Of a DNA stretch of 64,000 bases, positions 45,377 to 57,882 are shown in pieces; position 1 is the first letter of the stretch, and the number at the start of each line of letters is the position of its first letter. Location of the stretch: assembly GCA_030068145.1 (NCBI GenBank), contig JAPJBO010000470.1, forward strand, positions 62,001-126,000, written 5' to 3'. Source of the DNA: Diplonema papillatum (taxonomy: Eukaryota > Euglenozoa > Diplonemea > Diplonemida > Diplonemidae). The notes under the pieces were generated by a model. The model saw only the letters and a program-made list of their open reading frames with translations. It was not told the DNA's origin and made no database searches. A program made the translations under genes and the position numbers.

Positions 45377-48300
45377 AATTCTTGCAGCTTACTGCGAATA
45401 GGAGCAAGACGCATGGCTAGATCACGACCACCTCGAATCGACACCAGGCGAATTCGGGGTGGAGCTGGCTTCAACGACTTGTAATATTCCGGTAAAAGGT
45501 AGTCCTCCTGAACTAGCCCGAAGCAACAGGATCAAAGACTGTCAGTCACACCCTTCATGAGGAATACGCTTTCCCGAGTTCCGTCCTGCAGGAGCTTTGT
45601 GAGCCTGTTCATGATCAACATCTGAGCTCTAACACTTCCCCCCGATTTTTGGTTTTGGCCTACCGGCCCGAGAAAACCGGCCTGAAAGCCAGCAGGCCGG
45701 GCTGCTAGGGAACCCTGCACGTGAGCGTAGCCGCTGCGCTTCTGCACAACCACCACGACGTCTGTATTACGGTCTTGTCTCCTATAAAATCGGCTTGGTG
45801 AACCTACAGGTGTGTGTTCAACGGAGAGAATACAAATCTCGACACAAAGGAAATGTGCTGTAACCTGTGTGTTCCGGAGTTCTAGCATTTTTTAAGGTTT
45901 CGCTTAGCTTGTTTAAGTTTCGGAGTTTGGCGATTGACACCCATCACTACCGTCAGACCCCACACTTAAACTGGCTTTGTAGGAAATACTTGAGGCGGCT
46001 GCCAGTTGCGAAAGATCAAGAAGGAGGTAAATGTGCTCTAGCCCACACGAAACACAGGTAAATCTGGGTTTAGTGGCGGGCATGAGCGTTGAACAAAAAA
46101 GACCCACGTTGTTGTTGTATTGTTTCTCCCCATCCTTCGAAGTAAGTACAAGGCAGCCCCTCGAGTATTTTGAAGTTACTGGACCAGTCTGACGATCACT
46201 ATCGTCAGACAGGTGATGGACCGTGGTAGCAATCCGCTACAGTAACCCTCTCGTTGTGTGACTGTAACAAATTGGTGAGCACGGACACGGCAAGTCTGAT
46301 GAGCAAGCACCCAGCCTTTTTGCGAATCCTTGAATATCTAAAGTCGGACCGGACAAGATCGGAAAAGCGCGTGCTCAGCGACGCTCGCTTTTAGCGGTGT
46401 GAATTCGCCCTATTTATTTTCAGGCGCAGGCTCGAAAAAGTATAAGCGCCGGTGTCAGTTTGTACATGCCGGGAGGAGGACGTTAGGTTGACTACCTCCC
46501 AAACACGCTTCCAGCGTTTTCTTTCGAGTCGGCGACGCATTGTTTGTGCGCACTTCTTCACCTGTTTTCTTCATCTGCAGTACGCTCCCATCGACTGGAA
46601 TTTGTTCTTGACACATTGCATTTGTCACACACACAAAAAATAGTGATCCTTCCGTTTCTACTTTCTCCCCGACCACCCCCTTCCACAGCCAGCTTCTCGC
46701 TTTTCGAATGCTGGTGCGAGAAGAGCTGTGCCGTCCGGGGGATGGGCAGGTGGAGGGCAAGGGTAAGACGCGCCCTGTCTAACACACTATTTTACTTCAC
46801 AGACAGCCTCTTTTTCAGACTGCACGTCTTGCTCCGGTGCTGGCGTGTCTTCGTTTTTTGGTTCTTGTTTTTTTTATATTTTGGCTGGGGTTCTATCTGT
46901 TTCTTTCAATTGTGTTGTGTGCTTGTTTTGGCTGGTTCAACCGAACGATGCTTTCTTGGTTGCGTTCTTCAGAGTATTTTGAGGTTTAAACTTTCTTTTA
47001 TTCATTTTTCCGACCACACATAAGGTCGGATTGCCGACCTGGCCGAGAAGGATCGGAACGTGGAGCCTTCGGTGCACGCACTTCTTTTACTTTACAACGT
47101 GTGTATCGGATGTAGTCGATTTGTGCAACCTTTTATAGCGTTTTTTTGAGGCTTTTTTTCGATGTCCTGTTGTCAAATACATGCTAAACACACGAGCGGT
47201 GCAGCACACGTTCTAGTTCTAAAGCTTCCGTGATTGGATTTTCACAGGAAACGGTTTGCACTTCGTCCTTGGAACATGAAGCGAGGCCAAGAAATCACTC
47301 GACCGTGCTGTCACACCCAAGACTTGTGTTGCAGCCGAGACAGGGCCCTCGTATCTCGTCTGACCCGACTTTCGGCTTCAACCCCAAAAACCCGAGCTCC
47401 AGCCTTGCCGCAGTAAATGTGGACTAAAAAAAGGAAACGGCAAAGCCGGAGGAGATACCCTCCGCGAGAGCTTCCCGAACCCCGTTCTCCCGAAATTGTG
47501 TCTCGGCTGCCGGTGCGCACATCCGAAACTACTCGCGGTGAATCTCCGGGCCTATTTGCAGACACAATTCCTCGGCACAGTACTAGTGCAAACCAAAATC
47601 CCTGACTTACATGAGTTCGGCTGGCATTGGAATGCGGGTTTGAAGGTGAATCCGGGCGGACGGCAACCTGCTGGTTGCCACAGAGCTATCTGACTCGATC
47701 AGTAGCTGAGATCGGTTTCCTTCAGCTGAGACTTTTCGACGAGGCTCCTGAATATGCTGGAGGGTGCCGAGCGTCCTTTTACGATGCAGTGTAGGGACTC
47801 AGGGGGTTCGTGCACCCTATCCCACCCTATCTACACTACAGTTGCCACAGGGCTCAGCTGTGAGGTGAGATGGTTAAATCGCCTGGGAAACCCCCGGCGC
47901 AAATAAAAAAAGAAGTTCTGAGATGCGGCTTCGAAGCAGTCCGGGGGACGGCTGGGTTTCAGAGATCCGAGTTTGCATAAGAATATCCTCGCATTCTGCT
48001 CCCGTCCGGCAGTAGTCGCTGATGTGTGGTGCAAATCGAATCAAATGTAGAAAAGCCAGGTAACGGTTTTCATGTGTCTGCTGACGTCCCGAGGGAATGA
48101 AGATACGTTCGACAGCAACCAGTTGTAACGTTGTAGGTTCGTACTAGTCGGAATAGGTATGGGCTTCGGTTTTGCTTGTGCGTGCCTACTTATTTTCAAC
48201 AACTTCAAGTGCCCAAAAGAAAAAGAAAAAGGAGGGAAGAAGTGAGTGGAGTTTCGATTTGTTTTACCGCGTCCTTCCCGGCCACCGGCGGACGCAAAAA

Positions 48301-51300
48301 GACTGCCTCCCACACTAGAAAACGAAAGCACCAGTACCATTCGTTGCGAGGACGTTATGGGGTTCGAAAAAAAGTTGGAGCCGGCAGTCCGTGAACAATA
48401 GGCGCATGTGCTTGTAGGCGCGCCATTACCTTCCAAAAGGTACGAGGCTTTGATGGGAAGATTTGCGAAGAAAAAAAGGTCAGGGCGGTACGGGGAACTG
48501 GGCTGCATATGCTCGTGCATGGAGGCCACAGTGAGACAGAGTACAGGTTTCTCACGATCAATGGCTGGTGCCGATTAGAGCTGTCTGCTGCAGACGAACT
48601 GACAAAGCGAAAGTGACGATGGTGTGTGATCAGCTAGCGGAAGCCGATCGACCGGTAGAGCAGAAGGCCGTTTTGAACACGCTTTTTTACTTTGTTCTTT
48701 CCCCGCTTGACATCGTGAATGAGCCTTGTTGTTGAGGCTGGCCAGATCAGACAGACGAACAACTGGTAGCTGACGTGTTTCGCGGAGGATCGCTGAAGTG
48801 CCCAGCTTGACCTGGGGCTGTCCGAGCGAACTGACGCTCAGCGGCTGCTTTGGTGTTGCCGCCTCACACGTCCAGTATTGCAAAGTCTGCAAAGATTGCT
48901 ACTGGTCCAGCACTCAGCGACTAGGATACCGGAAAGCCGGAACACAAATTACTGCAAGGGAAACAGATGAGTAACGCCCTGCGTGAGGGGTAGATCGTTC
49001 GTTGCTAGAGCATGCTTTGAGGGCTTAAAAAGGGTAGGAATGACACCAAAAGTCCACTCACGGGGCACCGTGGTTAGGTGAGGAAGGTGGTCCCGTGAAT
49101 AATCGCGGCCGTGATTGGCGGCACGATTAGACGGGACCAAATGAAACCTGGAGCCTGACACGACATCTCGTAGTGAGACTAGTTTTCTGAACTACGCGGG
49201 AGGCAGCAGAGGACTAATAAAGGGAGACATCGATCCAAAGCTGTTGATTGCCGCTGAGTAGAGGTTTTCGAGTTCCCGGCCTGAAAGTGCAAAAGAAGTG
49301 CGTAGTTTTGTTTTATTCTTGAAGAGATGCTGTCGGAGGATCGAAAGGTGCGGGTGGGTTTGCTCGGATGGCGGTGGCAAAGGACAAGTATGCAACAGGG
49401 CTCCGCCGCGGCAAAAATGACGACATGGGTCAATGCACTTTTTTTGAGAAGCCGGCGGAAAAAGTCATCGGTTGTGACACATAGCGCGGGTAGGTTGGCC
49501 CATTAAGAAGTTGAGTCTGAGAACATAAGGGCGGGTTCGCAAGGTAGCGGTGTTCTCGTACATCGTTCTTGCTTGTCTGCTTTTTGATACATTTTAGCGT
49601 TATTCGTGGATTAGACCTTTTTCATTTATTTAGCCGCCGGTCCATTCCTACTCTCTCAAAAATGCATCGAATTGTCTGCCGCTGATTCTCACAGTGAATC
49701 ACGGCCCATCACGGTCTATTAGGAGGAGATGGACCGGCTTGTTTACGTGCCTAAGTAATAATATCGCGTTTTCACGTGTTTGAGCCCCCCAATAACCCCA
49801 ATCTACTTGATTTCAATCTTTTGTTTTTTGACTGTTTTGTGTGTTGTGCATCACTACTTTTCTCTCAGATTAGGCGGGTTGTCCATAGTCTTGTTTTCCC
49901 AATAGCCCACCCTGAAAACGATTAAACGCAAAATTGGTGAAGTGGTGAAGTGGTGGTTAGCGCCATGTATGCAGGTTAAATATTCGACGGTTGCTATTGA
50001 TGCTCACTGCGGCCAAGCACCATTGGGGAAGAGTGAAGCCGTAGTTACACCTGAGGTCAGGGGAGAAACTCACTTCTTCAGGAAATGCCCAAGCGTGGTT
50101 TAGCTCACTGCTTCCAGAAATGGTTGTTGTACACTCCTGCTTCGAGAAGCGGCACACCTTCTTGTGCGGCAAGTCTTTTCCGCCGAGCGTGTGAATGTAC
50201 ATGGTAGAACACCGCCGTGTAACTGTCTGGGACGAAGCGACCTGTTCAGCACATTTTTCATCTTTGCGCCGTCCATGGCAGGCGTCTTAATAAAGGTGGG
50301 TGACAAGGGTCGAGCCGGTGCGGTCGCAAAGCCCGTGTTCAAGATGGATAAGAAAATCGGGTTTTGACGGTACCCATCTTAATCAAGGGGATTTGGCTAC
50401 CCCATCTTAAACACGAGGAGGGTAGGTTAACTTGTAAGATTTAGTGGCATAACGGGACCAAGAATACGTCAACGTCACAGCACTGGACGTTGGGTGCAGG
50501 CTGGAGGAACAAAGATGACGGCGATTCACGTCTTCAGTGAGATGTGAACAGAAGAGTCTACAAAGACAGCAGCACGTCTTGCCCATTGAACTCTCGTATC
50601 CACAATCCCTGCTGAAGTATACACTTGTTGGTACGCCACAGCTCGTAGAATACACGTTGACATTCTTTTCATAAGCGGTCTTCTCTTCGGCCAGCACCGG
50701 AGAAGAGCAAAGGCTGCTTGACACACACACAGGGGCTCCGGATGCGAAAAGAAGTGCGTAGTTTCGTTTTATTCTGGCTGAAATTTGGCAAATTGTATTC
50801 AATCGCTGGCTGACAGCCCCACGTTCGCAGCCTCCACCACCTTTTCCGTGGAATGTCAGAGTGTACGCAGCCCTCAAATTGTCTCCTCCGTCTTGCCTCC
50901 GTCGGAATATGCACCGGCTGGCACCTCAGGACATTTTTAGACTGTTTCTTGTAGTAAGCGGTCAATTTTTTTCATTATTTGACTGGTTTATTCGTTGCCG
51001 CGCCCCAGCTATTCTTTTTAGATTTGCCCTTTTCAATGATAAACGGGGGGGTTTAATATTCGAACCCCCCCTCTTTAAGTACATTATTTGTTATGATCCC
51101 GTGCGGGCGTACAGATAGCTGTCTTCCTACTTTATCTTTGGCGCTGTTGCGTCACCATACGCAGCGGAGCATCGCTGTTGCTTTCTGTTTTGGGAACAAC
51201 ATACCACGTCGGACATGTCAGTACAAAAAAGAAAGTTAGCAGTGTTGGAACCTGCCATGCTAAGATACAAAACAGGTCCTTCGCACACACGAGTGATGTG

Positions 51301-52894
51301 CTTAAGTTCAGCGCGTAGATCTTCACCCAGCTGAGGTCGGCGAGAGTTTCATTCGAACAACCTGTTTTTCCAAAGTCAATCTTATGCTTTTGGGGTGTGA
51401 ACCTCACGAGATTATAGACGATTTTGGAAATCGTCAGTCGCTCTCATTCAAAAGATCTATTGATCGAACACCTCTTCAGCTTTGTCACCCTCTCCGGGCA
51501 CGTGTGCTTTCTCGCATCCGGAAAGATATGTGTGTGTCTTATTCTTTTACTATCGCTGTCGACAACATTTTAGCATTGTTTATGGTTCGGGTCTTTATAG
51601 AGTTTTAGACTTTTTATACTTTCAGTGTGTCGTGCCTTTTAGAGTGCAAGTTCATTTTTAGTGACGTGTTTTCTTTCTTTGCCATTATCTTGAAGGCGTC
51701 GTAGAGGAGTCCTGCTTGCAAATGGGCGGCATGAAGAAATAAACTGCGTCCGCGAGCACAAAGGACAAACGATTCACACAATCCGTACATCGCGAGAGGA
51801 AGGGAAAAAGGAGAATGGAACACAAGCGGAGAAGCCAAAATTCTTGGGTCTCCGATCGACCGTTGATGCGGGCAGCTCCTTTTCGTTGGATTTGTTGCAG
51901 GCGGGTACGCAAACTTTGCTCTGGTTTCTGTCGGCTGGGTGTCCCTTCTGTTCTGGCATTCGCACATTTCTGTATTCTCATTTTTCGCTTTGGCCAGCCA
52001 AGAGAGTTGAAGTATGGCTGAGATATAGTGGTGTCACCTGAGGGGGTAATCTCAGTCCCTCTCCGGACTGTCCAATCTCGTATTACGAAAACAGCCCAGC
52101 CCCCCTCCTGTATCTCCTGTAGTTGCATCGCATTATTACTGCCGACGTTCCAGGGTCCATCCTGTCATTTTTCGGTGTATCAGGTCCCAAAAATGACGAA
52201 CAAGACGCGAAGGAACGGCGACAGAACGATACACGACGAGGCAACGAGGTGGATCCGCGCGACGCAAAAACAGCCACAATTCTCTGCCAAGGAACTGGCC
52301 GGCGGCGCGAGAAAAAGACGGCGGTATTGGAAATATATTGGTTACACGCAACGGGTGACGGATACACGCACACGAATGGCCATGGGCCAGAAATAGCAAA
52401 AAACGGTGGATGGTATGCAGCATCGAATATTTCCAGGTGTGTCGGTTTGTACTACGTTGTTTATCTCAGTGTGTTTTGACTTTGAAGCCGACTATACCCA
52501 ATACTAAATTAATGCGTTGGGCAAGCAATATCGTGCTACTTTGACGTTGGTAACAGCAAGATTTGCGTACCTAGCCAGCTCCTGCTGGACGCAGTCGAAG
52601 CACGGGATACAAGCACAGCCTCAGCCTCAAAAGTGTGCGCGGTTTTACCGGCAAGCGTGTCGGGAGGTTTTGCCGCTGTGGTGCGATTTTCACACAGGGG
52701 TCTATGCCTTCCGACGCCTGAAGCAGCTACTAGTAGGGACGTATCTGAGACTCGACTGAGGAGGCATTAAAAGGACGCGGGGCAAGCGATGCGTTCACGG
52801 TGCTTGCGCATAGTGCACTTGACCAGCGGCAATGCCTTGTGGTGCGGTATATTTGCGAAGAAAACGGCACTCGTCGCCTGACAGTCTAGACCGC
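45377..52894. other. Gene-poor stretch
   Basis: Across 7.5 kb I find no frame with recognisable similarity. GTGCGTAGTTTTG modules lie at 49292-49320 and 50747-50775, and a GTACAGAT module at 51094-51127. Many frames are Phe/Leu-rich because of T-rich DNA. Small or divergent genes may be missed. Confidence 0.45.
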
Positions 52895-53268
52895 ACATCC
52901 CTGAGCATAACTGCCTTCGTGACAGGAGGGTCGGCAGAGTACCGACAAACTCCGTTTACACCAAGCAGGGCATCTTTGTGTACTCGGGTAATATCGACAA
53001 AGCCACTACACCCGAAACGACGGTGTCGACGTCCGCCTTTGGGGGTCTCAACAGCAGACCGCAGAAGCCGCGAGAGCAACCATCCTTGCAGGGGTTTCAA
53101 CAGCGACCGCCGCAGAAGCCGCGAGAGCAACCATCCTTGCAGGGGTTTCAACAGCGACCGCCGCAGAAGCCGCGAGAGCAACCATCCTTGCAGGGGTTTC
53201 AACAGCGACCGCCGCAGAAGCCGCGAGAGCAACCATCCTTGCACAAGGTGGAGGAAAGCAGACGTTGA
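52895..53268 (+). CDS. Possible exon with 17-residue tandem repeats
   Basis: An open stretch of about 124 codons without a convincing ATG. It reads through a mixed-composition segment (GIFVYSGNIDKATTPETT) into nearly four copies of a 17-residue Pro/Gln-rich unit (GFQQRPPQKPREQPSLQ), then stops at HKVEESRR. The DNA repeat is 51 bp, a multiple of three. That fits selection for a reading frame but could be chance. The antisense frame is also open (Ala/Val-rich), which weakens the case. A possible acceptor (GTGACAG) lies near 52926. There is no similarity to a known protein. Confidence 0.25.
53061..53250. repeat. 51-bp minisatellite, 3.7 copies
   Basis: The unit begins GCAGAAGCCGCGAGAGCAAC and repeats exactly at 53061, 53112, 53163 and 53214. 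Near-perfect identity. Confidence 0.97.
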
Positions 53269-54008
53269 AGTTCACCATACTATCTGCGGGTAGCTGGCGC
53301 TTAATCTCGCCGATGGAAATGCCACCGACCAGCCGTCAGTAGGCTCTCGCACGGTGGTTCGGTAGGACCGTGACATCGCAATGGGGCATGTCAGAAAAGA
53401 GATACAAGTTTGACGGACACCCGCACAATCGACAGTCCTCTGGGTCACTGCTTTATTGTTCGCAGCGTACCCAGCGAACCGCGATCTCGAGTTCAAACTG
53501 AGTGTTTTTTCTCCTATCGCATCGTCTATCCTCTGCAGCCTTCGACTATGGAAAGTTTTGTTGAAACGCACCACGCGCGACGTTCAGGACTGTTGAACTC
53601 TAGACTGCCACCGCAACCCCTCGGACGCATCAAAGTTCATCATCACACTCATCTTTGAGCTCATCGTCCAGGAATCCACCAAGAACTAGCACAAAGGTGC
53701 CAACAGCGGACCGGCCAGTAGTATAGCCGGCACATATGGTGTGACATCCAGTAGCAGAAAGCCTTGTGGCAAAGGGGGTTTTTTTTTTTTTGAAAAGTTT
53801 TTTGCGCGCGCGCGCGTAAATTTCTGTGGGCCGACGGACATGGGGCCAAAACCGTACAGTACCTGACTGCCAAAAGTGTGCGGGGTCTGTCTTGCCACTG
53901 TCCTCTGTCACCTGGGAAGTCCGGAACGCCGCTGTGCGTAGCTCTGGATGTAGACTTTGACTGGGCGGGATCATCGTAGTTGAATCAGCTCACCTACCAT
54001 ATGATCTG
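53269..54008. other. Intergenic
   Basis: No recognisable gene. A T-run and a CG-alternating run lie near 53780-53815. Confidence 0.45.
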
Positions 54009-54513
54009 GAGAGGGGCAGTGCTCCCGCTAAGGAAAAAACCGGAGGAATTCCTCAAAAAAAAGTTGCTGAAAAATGCCCCGGAGGAATTCCTCCGGCCTG
54101 GTACCTGGGGTGCAGGAGTGGCGACTAGTCTGATTATGAAGTCTTTGCAGAATCTTTCTACCTCGACTTTGGCATGTGCAGCACGGACTGGCCTAGTGGC
54201 CTCAATCCGCGCCTGGGGCACAAGATATGGCTGATGGTACGAGGATTCCTAGTGCTCAGCCACTGCAGTGGCATCTACTACTATCTAGCTAATGCACTGC
54301 ACAAACAGCATGAAATTGCTGGCGTTTGCTTCCTCCGACATGTCGGAGGTTGGCGGTGGATACAGTCTCAGAAGCTGGAGTCCAAGCTGCAGTGAAAAAA
54401 GCGGGTGTGGTGCTGATTCACACGCAATTTGGTTGTGGTGGAGCAACCCCTCTCCTAACTCCAGCTCACAGTGGGAGCACTGACAGACACTGCTAAAGAA
54501 AGCGCGACACCGT

Positions 54514-55122
54514 GACAGCACCAGTGCTCCCGCTGACGAGAAAGTGCGAGGAATTGCAACCGGATAATCGGCCGCAGCCGACCATTGTCCGGACGAAAAT
54601 GGAAAGCGGACGGAACTTGGAGCCCCGTCGCCTGCTTCACCCACTCCACCGCGGCCTCCCTGCTCCACTTCATCCCCTTTTGTTCTTCGCTTACACCACC
54701 GTGTGTTGCTTTCTCACTCAGGACTTTGACCTGTTGTGTTTGTGTGATTTGTCGTGTAGGGGTAGACCCGCATGACCTCAACACGTGGTTCGGTAGTTAC
54801 AGCACTTGGGATCCCTTCTGTTCTTTGTCGGGCAGCATCGTCGAGCATTTCCTTTCAAGCTGGCGCTTATGTAAAAAAAAAGAGGCTGAAAAAAAGAGGG
54901 TGAGGAATTCCTCATGAGGAATTCCTCACCTTTTTCTCGTTGGTACCGTTCGCCGGGGCCGCCGGACCCCCCCCATTTGGAAGACTCGGGTGCCCCCCTG
55001 CAACAGAAGCTAATAGCCTGCACCAAACGCGAGAGACTAGCGGGGGGGGAAAAAAAAAGCCTCACCCAGGTTTTTTAGGTTTCCTCACTGAAAGTGAGGT
55101 TAGCGGGAGCACTGGACAGCAC
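54514..55122. mobile_element. Inner hAT-like element nested in the outer one
   Basis: Its ends are the same 13-bp inverted repeat (54522-54534 and, reversed, 55102-55114). It is flanked by a perfect 8-bp duplication GACAGCAC (54514-54521 and 55115-55122). The body is 593 bp. Near its right half lie a 32-bp perfect palindrome (54899-54930, centred on two GAGGAATTCCTC-like cores) and a CCTCACT/AGTGAGG hairpin at 55083-55099. The central 54668-54873 is the inverted copy of 35862-36068. There is no transposase, so it depends on an element elsewhere. Confidence 0.92.
54668..54873 (-). repeat. Inverted copy of the 35862-36068 repeat
   Basis: Reverse-complement match to 35862-36068 across its whole length, lying inside the inner hAT-like element. 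Either the element captured this segment, or the 35.9-kb copy is an eroded relative that lost its ends. Confidence 0.88.
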
Positions 55123-55199
55123 CAAAAAACAAAAAACAACTTTTCCTGGTTTAGGCCTCCTCCGGCATTTCGGAGGTAAGCGGGAGCACTGGGGAGGGG

Positions 55200-56153
55200 T
55201 GGAACAAAATAAAAAAATCGGACCCTCTTAAGTTTTTCCGGGGTTGTGCTGGGTCGAACACGTGGACCAAATGAGAAATCTTTTATTGTAGGAGACAAGC
55301 ATACATAGGGGGGAGGGATATTTAAGTTTAGTGTTAGGGCAGAATTCTGCCAGGGGAGAGGAAGGATGCTTTTTCCAGACTTTCGTCCACGCGTGCGGTC
55401 TGTTGCTCTTCGTGCATGCAAAGAATGCAAACGAAGCAAAAATTGCAGATATGCATCTCCGGACAAGTAGTCCCTTCAGCAGCAGGCGCCTTGCCAAAGC
55501 AAGGCGTGCCTTACGCGGTGGCCTGACATAAATGGCGGATAATTCCCTCCCCACCCCGTTTTCTGATTGCGTCGACTTGGCATACGCTGTCCTGGCTGGG
55601 TTTTCTTCGTGGGTACAAACTTGCGGGGTTTGTGTGAGCTGAGAAGACGTAGGCAGAATGTCTTGGCGCTCCTCCACACACGCTGTGAGCGTTCTCTTGA
55701 TTGACATTGTTGAACCCTCACGCCCGGCACTACACCCAGATTTACCTGTGATTCGTGCGGGCTATACATGTAGCATAGCCTCCTTGAGCTTTTCCTACAG
55801 AGCAAAGCACCACTACTTTTTGCTGGTTTCGAACCTTCCTGGTTTACTGGGTTACTACTTTCGGGAGGAAAAAAGCGAGATAGGGGACGTGTCAGATCGA
55901 CTTCTCCACCATTTAGACAACAGAAACCGACTGTTTCAGGCTCCTGTATGGAGTAGGTGAGCTGCGGCGATGCGGTCAGGTTTGTGCCTGCAGTGAGAAG
56001 AGCACGGGAATGAATCTCCTTCTCACTTTTTCGACCGATGAACGCACACGTGCGCAGACCCTCATCAAGAAGAGGGCGAGAGTTGAGTTGCAGCTCTTGA
56101 CAAAGATAGATGGAAAAAAGAAGGTGTTTTATTCTTCGCTTTTTCTCACGAAT
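55200..56153. other. Intergenic
   Basis: No recognisable gene or repeat. Confidence 0.4.
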
Positions 56154-56172
56154 GGGGGGGGGGGGGGGGGGG
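56154..56172. repeat. G19 homopolymer
   Basis: Nineteen G immediately left of the TTCGTTTAC array. A G16 run lies at the outer edge of the matching right array (59323-59338). Confidence 0.98.
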
Positions 56173-56177
56173 TGTGG

Positions 56178-56630
56178 GGTTCGTTTACTTTTGGAAGGTT
56201 CGTTTCTAGTTTTGGAATCGGTTCGTTTACTTTTGGAAACTTCGTTTCTAGTTTTGGAATCGGTTCGTTTACTTTTGGAATCGGTTCGTTTACTTTTGGA
56301 ATCGGTTCGTTTACTTTTGGAAACTTCGTTTCTAGTTTTGGAATCGGTTCGTTTACTTTTGGAATCGGTTCGTTTACTTTTGGAATCGCTTCGTTTACAT
56401 TTGGAAGTGGTTCGTTTACTTTTTCGAAAAGTTACGAACCACTTCCAAAACTAGAAACGAACCGATTCCAAAACTAGAAACGAACCTCTTCCAAAACTAA
56501 AACGAGATCGGCCGAAATTCCAAGGGAATCGTGTCAAAAATCGACTGCGACCACCAGAAACGAACCTTTCCAAAACTAGAAACGAACCTTCCAAAACTAG
56601 TTTCGAACCTTCCAAAACTAGAAACGAACC
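56178..56630. repeat. Array of ~21/23-bp units forming a giant inverted repeat
   Basis: Units in plus orientation (TTCGTTTACTTTTGGAATCG, and a variant with TTTCTAGTTTTGGAA) fill 56178-56425. The same units then run in minus orientation (CCAAAACTAGAAACGAAC) to about 56630, interrupted at 56505-56560. The two halves face each other around 56425. Confidence 0.93.
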
Positions 56631-57264
56631 TGCGAAGAGGGTCGAAAGAGTTCCCCCCAAAAAAAAGACGCCAGATACGCAAACTCTTTCGAACGCTGCA
56701 CACGGGTATCCTTCAAGTGACCTCTAACTATCTGTTGCATACGCGTATCCGGATCTGAAAGCCGAAGACTTCGTAACACTTTACCGCAACCGAAGTCGCG
56801 AACCGGGTTCGGCTTGCACTGCAAAAGCAGCATAATCGTGTCTTGCGCCCGAGCGCGGAAATCCGCCACCCGCCATTCGGCTAGAGTGCAAGAACACAAT
56901 TGCGAAGCGTACTACAAACGGATAGTGTTACAAAGGCGAACGAATCATGCGAGAACCTATGGAGGGGCCCCTCGACAGCTTTCAGAACACGGCATAGTAA
57001 GTCAAGAGTCGGATAAGCGTGTGCACATTCTACTCCCGTTTGATCTGCATTTTCCACCTTTGCCCCCCTTTCTTTGATCTGCTGTGTGTATTTGCGGACA
57101 ATTTTATGTCATCCGGTTATCGTGTATGCTAATAGCCGCTAGGATAGAAAGAATTTAGTTAGTTATAAGAATGCAGTGTTAATAGTCTAAAATAGCTACA
57201 ATGCTTGTTTCGATCCAGTACACAACCAGCTAGCATCCATCAGAAATATTCCTCCGACCCAGGG

Positions 57265-57882
57265 TCACTCAACAGCTCGCAACGGCCTTGCAGCATGCGC
57301 CCAGGCCTTGTGACCCTGGGTGGCGTTTTCCCCCTTTTTTTTGTGTTTCCGGCGACGTTCGCTCAGTCGGAAACACAATTTTTTTTTAGACTTTTTTTTG
57401 AGAGGCCAGCCGGGGTTTTTAAGGGGGTTGGCCCCGGCTGCTGCGAGGGAGGTGAAGGGTGCCGGTCTGGCAAGGTGGGTGCGTCGTGGTGTGTCATCTC
57501 TGCTTGGGCCAGTCTCTGTGGCACTCCCTTCCTGTGCCTGGGTGCTTGGCATGGGCGCTGGTGTCTGTGGGACAGGCGCAGGGGTGACTGGTGATGGTGG
57601 GATGACAGGCGCTGGTGTGATTGGTGATGGTTGTGGTGTGACAACAGGCGCGGGGGTGACTGGCGATGGTGCAGGTGGAGGTGGTGGAACGACCGGATCA
57701 GGCATGGGCGGTGGCGTTTCGAAGACAGGGGGCGGTCCGAGTGCGGCTGGCAGGCCGGCGTTGTTGCGCGCAGCATTTGTCATTATGTCCGATTTCATGA
57801 TCTGAAATTCAGACTCGCTCACGTAACCCGCCTGCTTCAACTCCACGAGCCGAAGCAAAGCCTCCATTGAAGAAGTGGACAT
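57265..57882 (-). CDS. Short protein with SHOCT-like N-terminus and proline-rich tail
   Basis: The 205-residue frame starts at the ATG ending at 57882. Residues 6-34 (MEALLRLVELKQAGYVSESE and onward) resemble a SHOCT domain, a short helical module (L-x-L-K-x-x-G-x-x-S/T-x-x-E-F) often found on oligomeric or membrane-associated proteins. Residues 50-115 are Pro-rich with PSPVTPAPV-type repeats. The last ~50 residues are Lys/Arg-rich and are encoded by a low-complexity DNA hairpin (arms TTGTGTTTCCG/CGGAAACACAA, 57341-57378), so the true C-terminus may differ by splicing. The gene sits between the two mirrored arrays. Function unknown. Confidence 0.5.
   Translation of the reverse strand: MSTSSMEALLRLVELKQAGYVSESEFQIMKSDIMTNAARNNAGLPAALGPPPVFETPPPMPDPVVPPPPPAPSPVTPAPVVTPQPSPITPAPVIPPSPVTPAPVPQTPAPMPSTQAQEGSATETGPSRDDTPRRTHLARPAPFTSLAAAGANPLKNPGWPLKKKSKKKLCFRLSERRRKHKKKGENATQGHKAWAHAARPLRAVE
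57341..57378. repeat. 11-bp-arm hairpin
   Basis: Perfect arms TTGTGTTTCCG and CGGAAACACAA with a 16-base loop, flanked on both sides by T-runs. The left arm is the same as the start of the dispersed TTTTTGTGTTTCCGACGATC module. Confidence 0.9.

Larger units (their letters stand above)
54009..55199. mobile_element. Outer hAT-like non-autonomous transposon with target duplication
   Basis: The ends are exact inverted copies of CAGTGCTCCCGCT (54017-54029 and, reversed, 55179-55191). They are flanked by 8-bp direct repeats GAGAGGGG (54009-54016) and GGGAGGGG (55192-55199), matching at 7 of 8 positions. CAGTG-type ends with 8-bp duplications are diagnostic of the hAT superfamily. Subterminal palindromes follow each end: GAGGAATTCCTC at 54043-54054, CCGGAGGAATTCCTCCGG at 54079-54096, and the CCTCCG/CGGAGG hairpin at 55159-55176. 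A further 18-bp palindrome is at 54332-54349. There is no transposase. Without the nested insertion it is about 570 bp. Confidence 0.85.

Noticed and set aside
49950-49995. tRNA-like GTGGTTAGCGCC with a GGTTAAATATTCGA box
   Set aside because: The box B match is poor and no acceptor or anticodon stem can be drawn.
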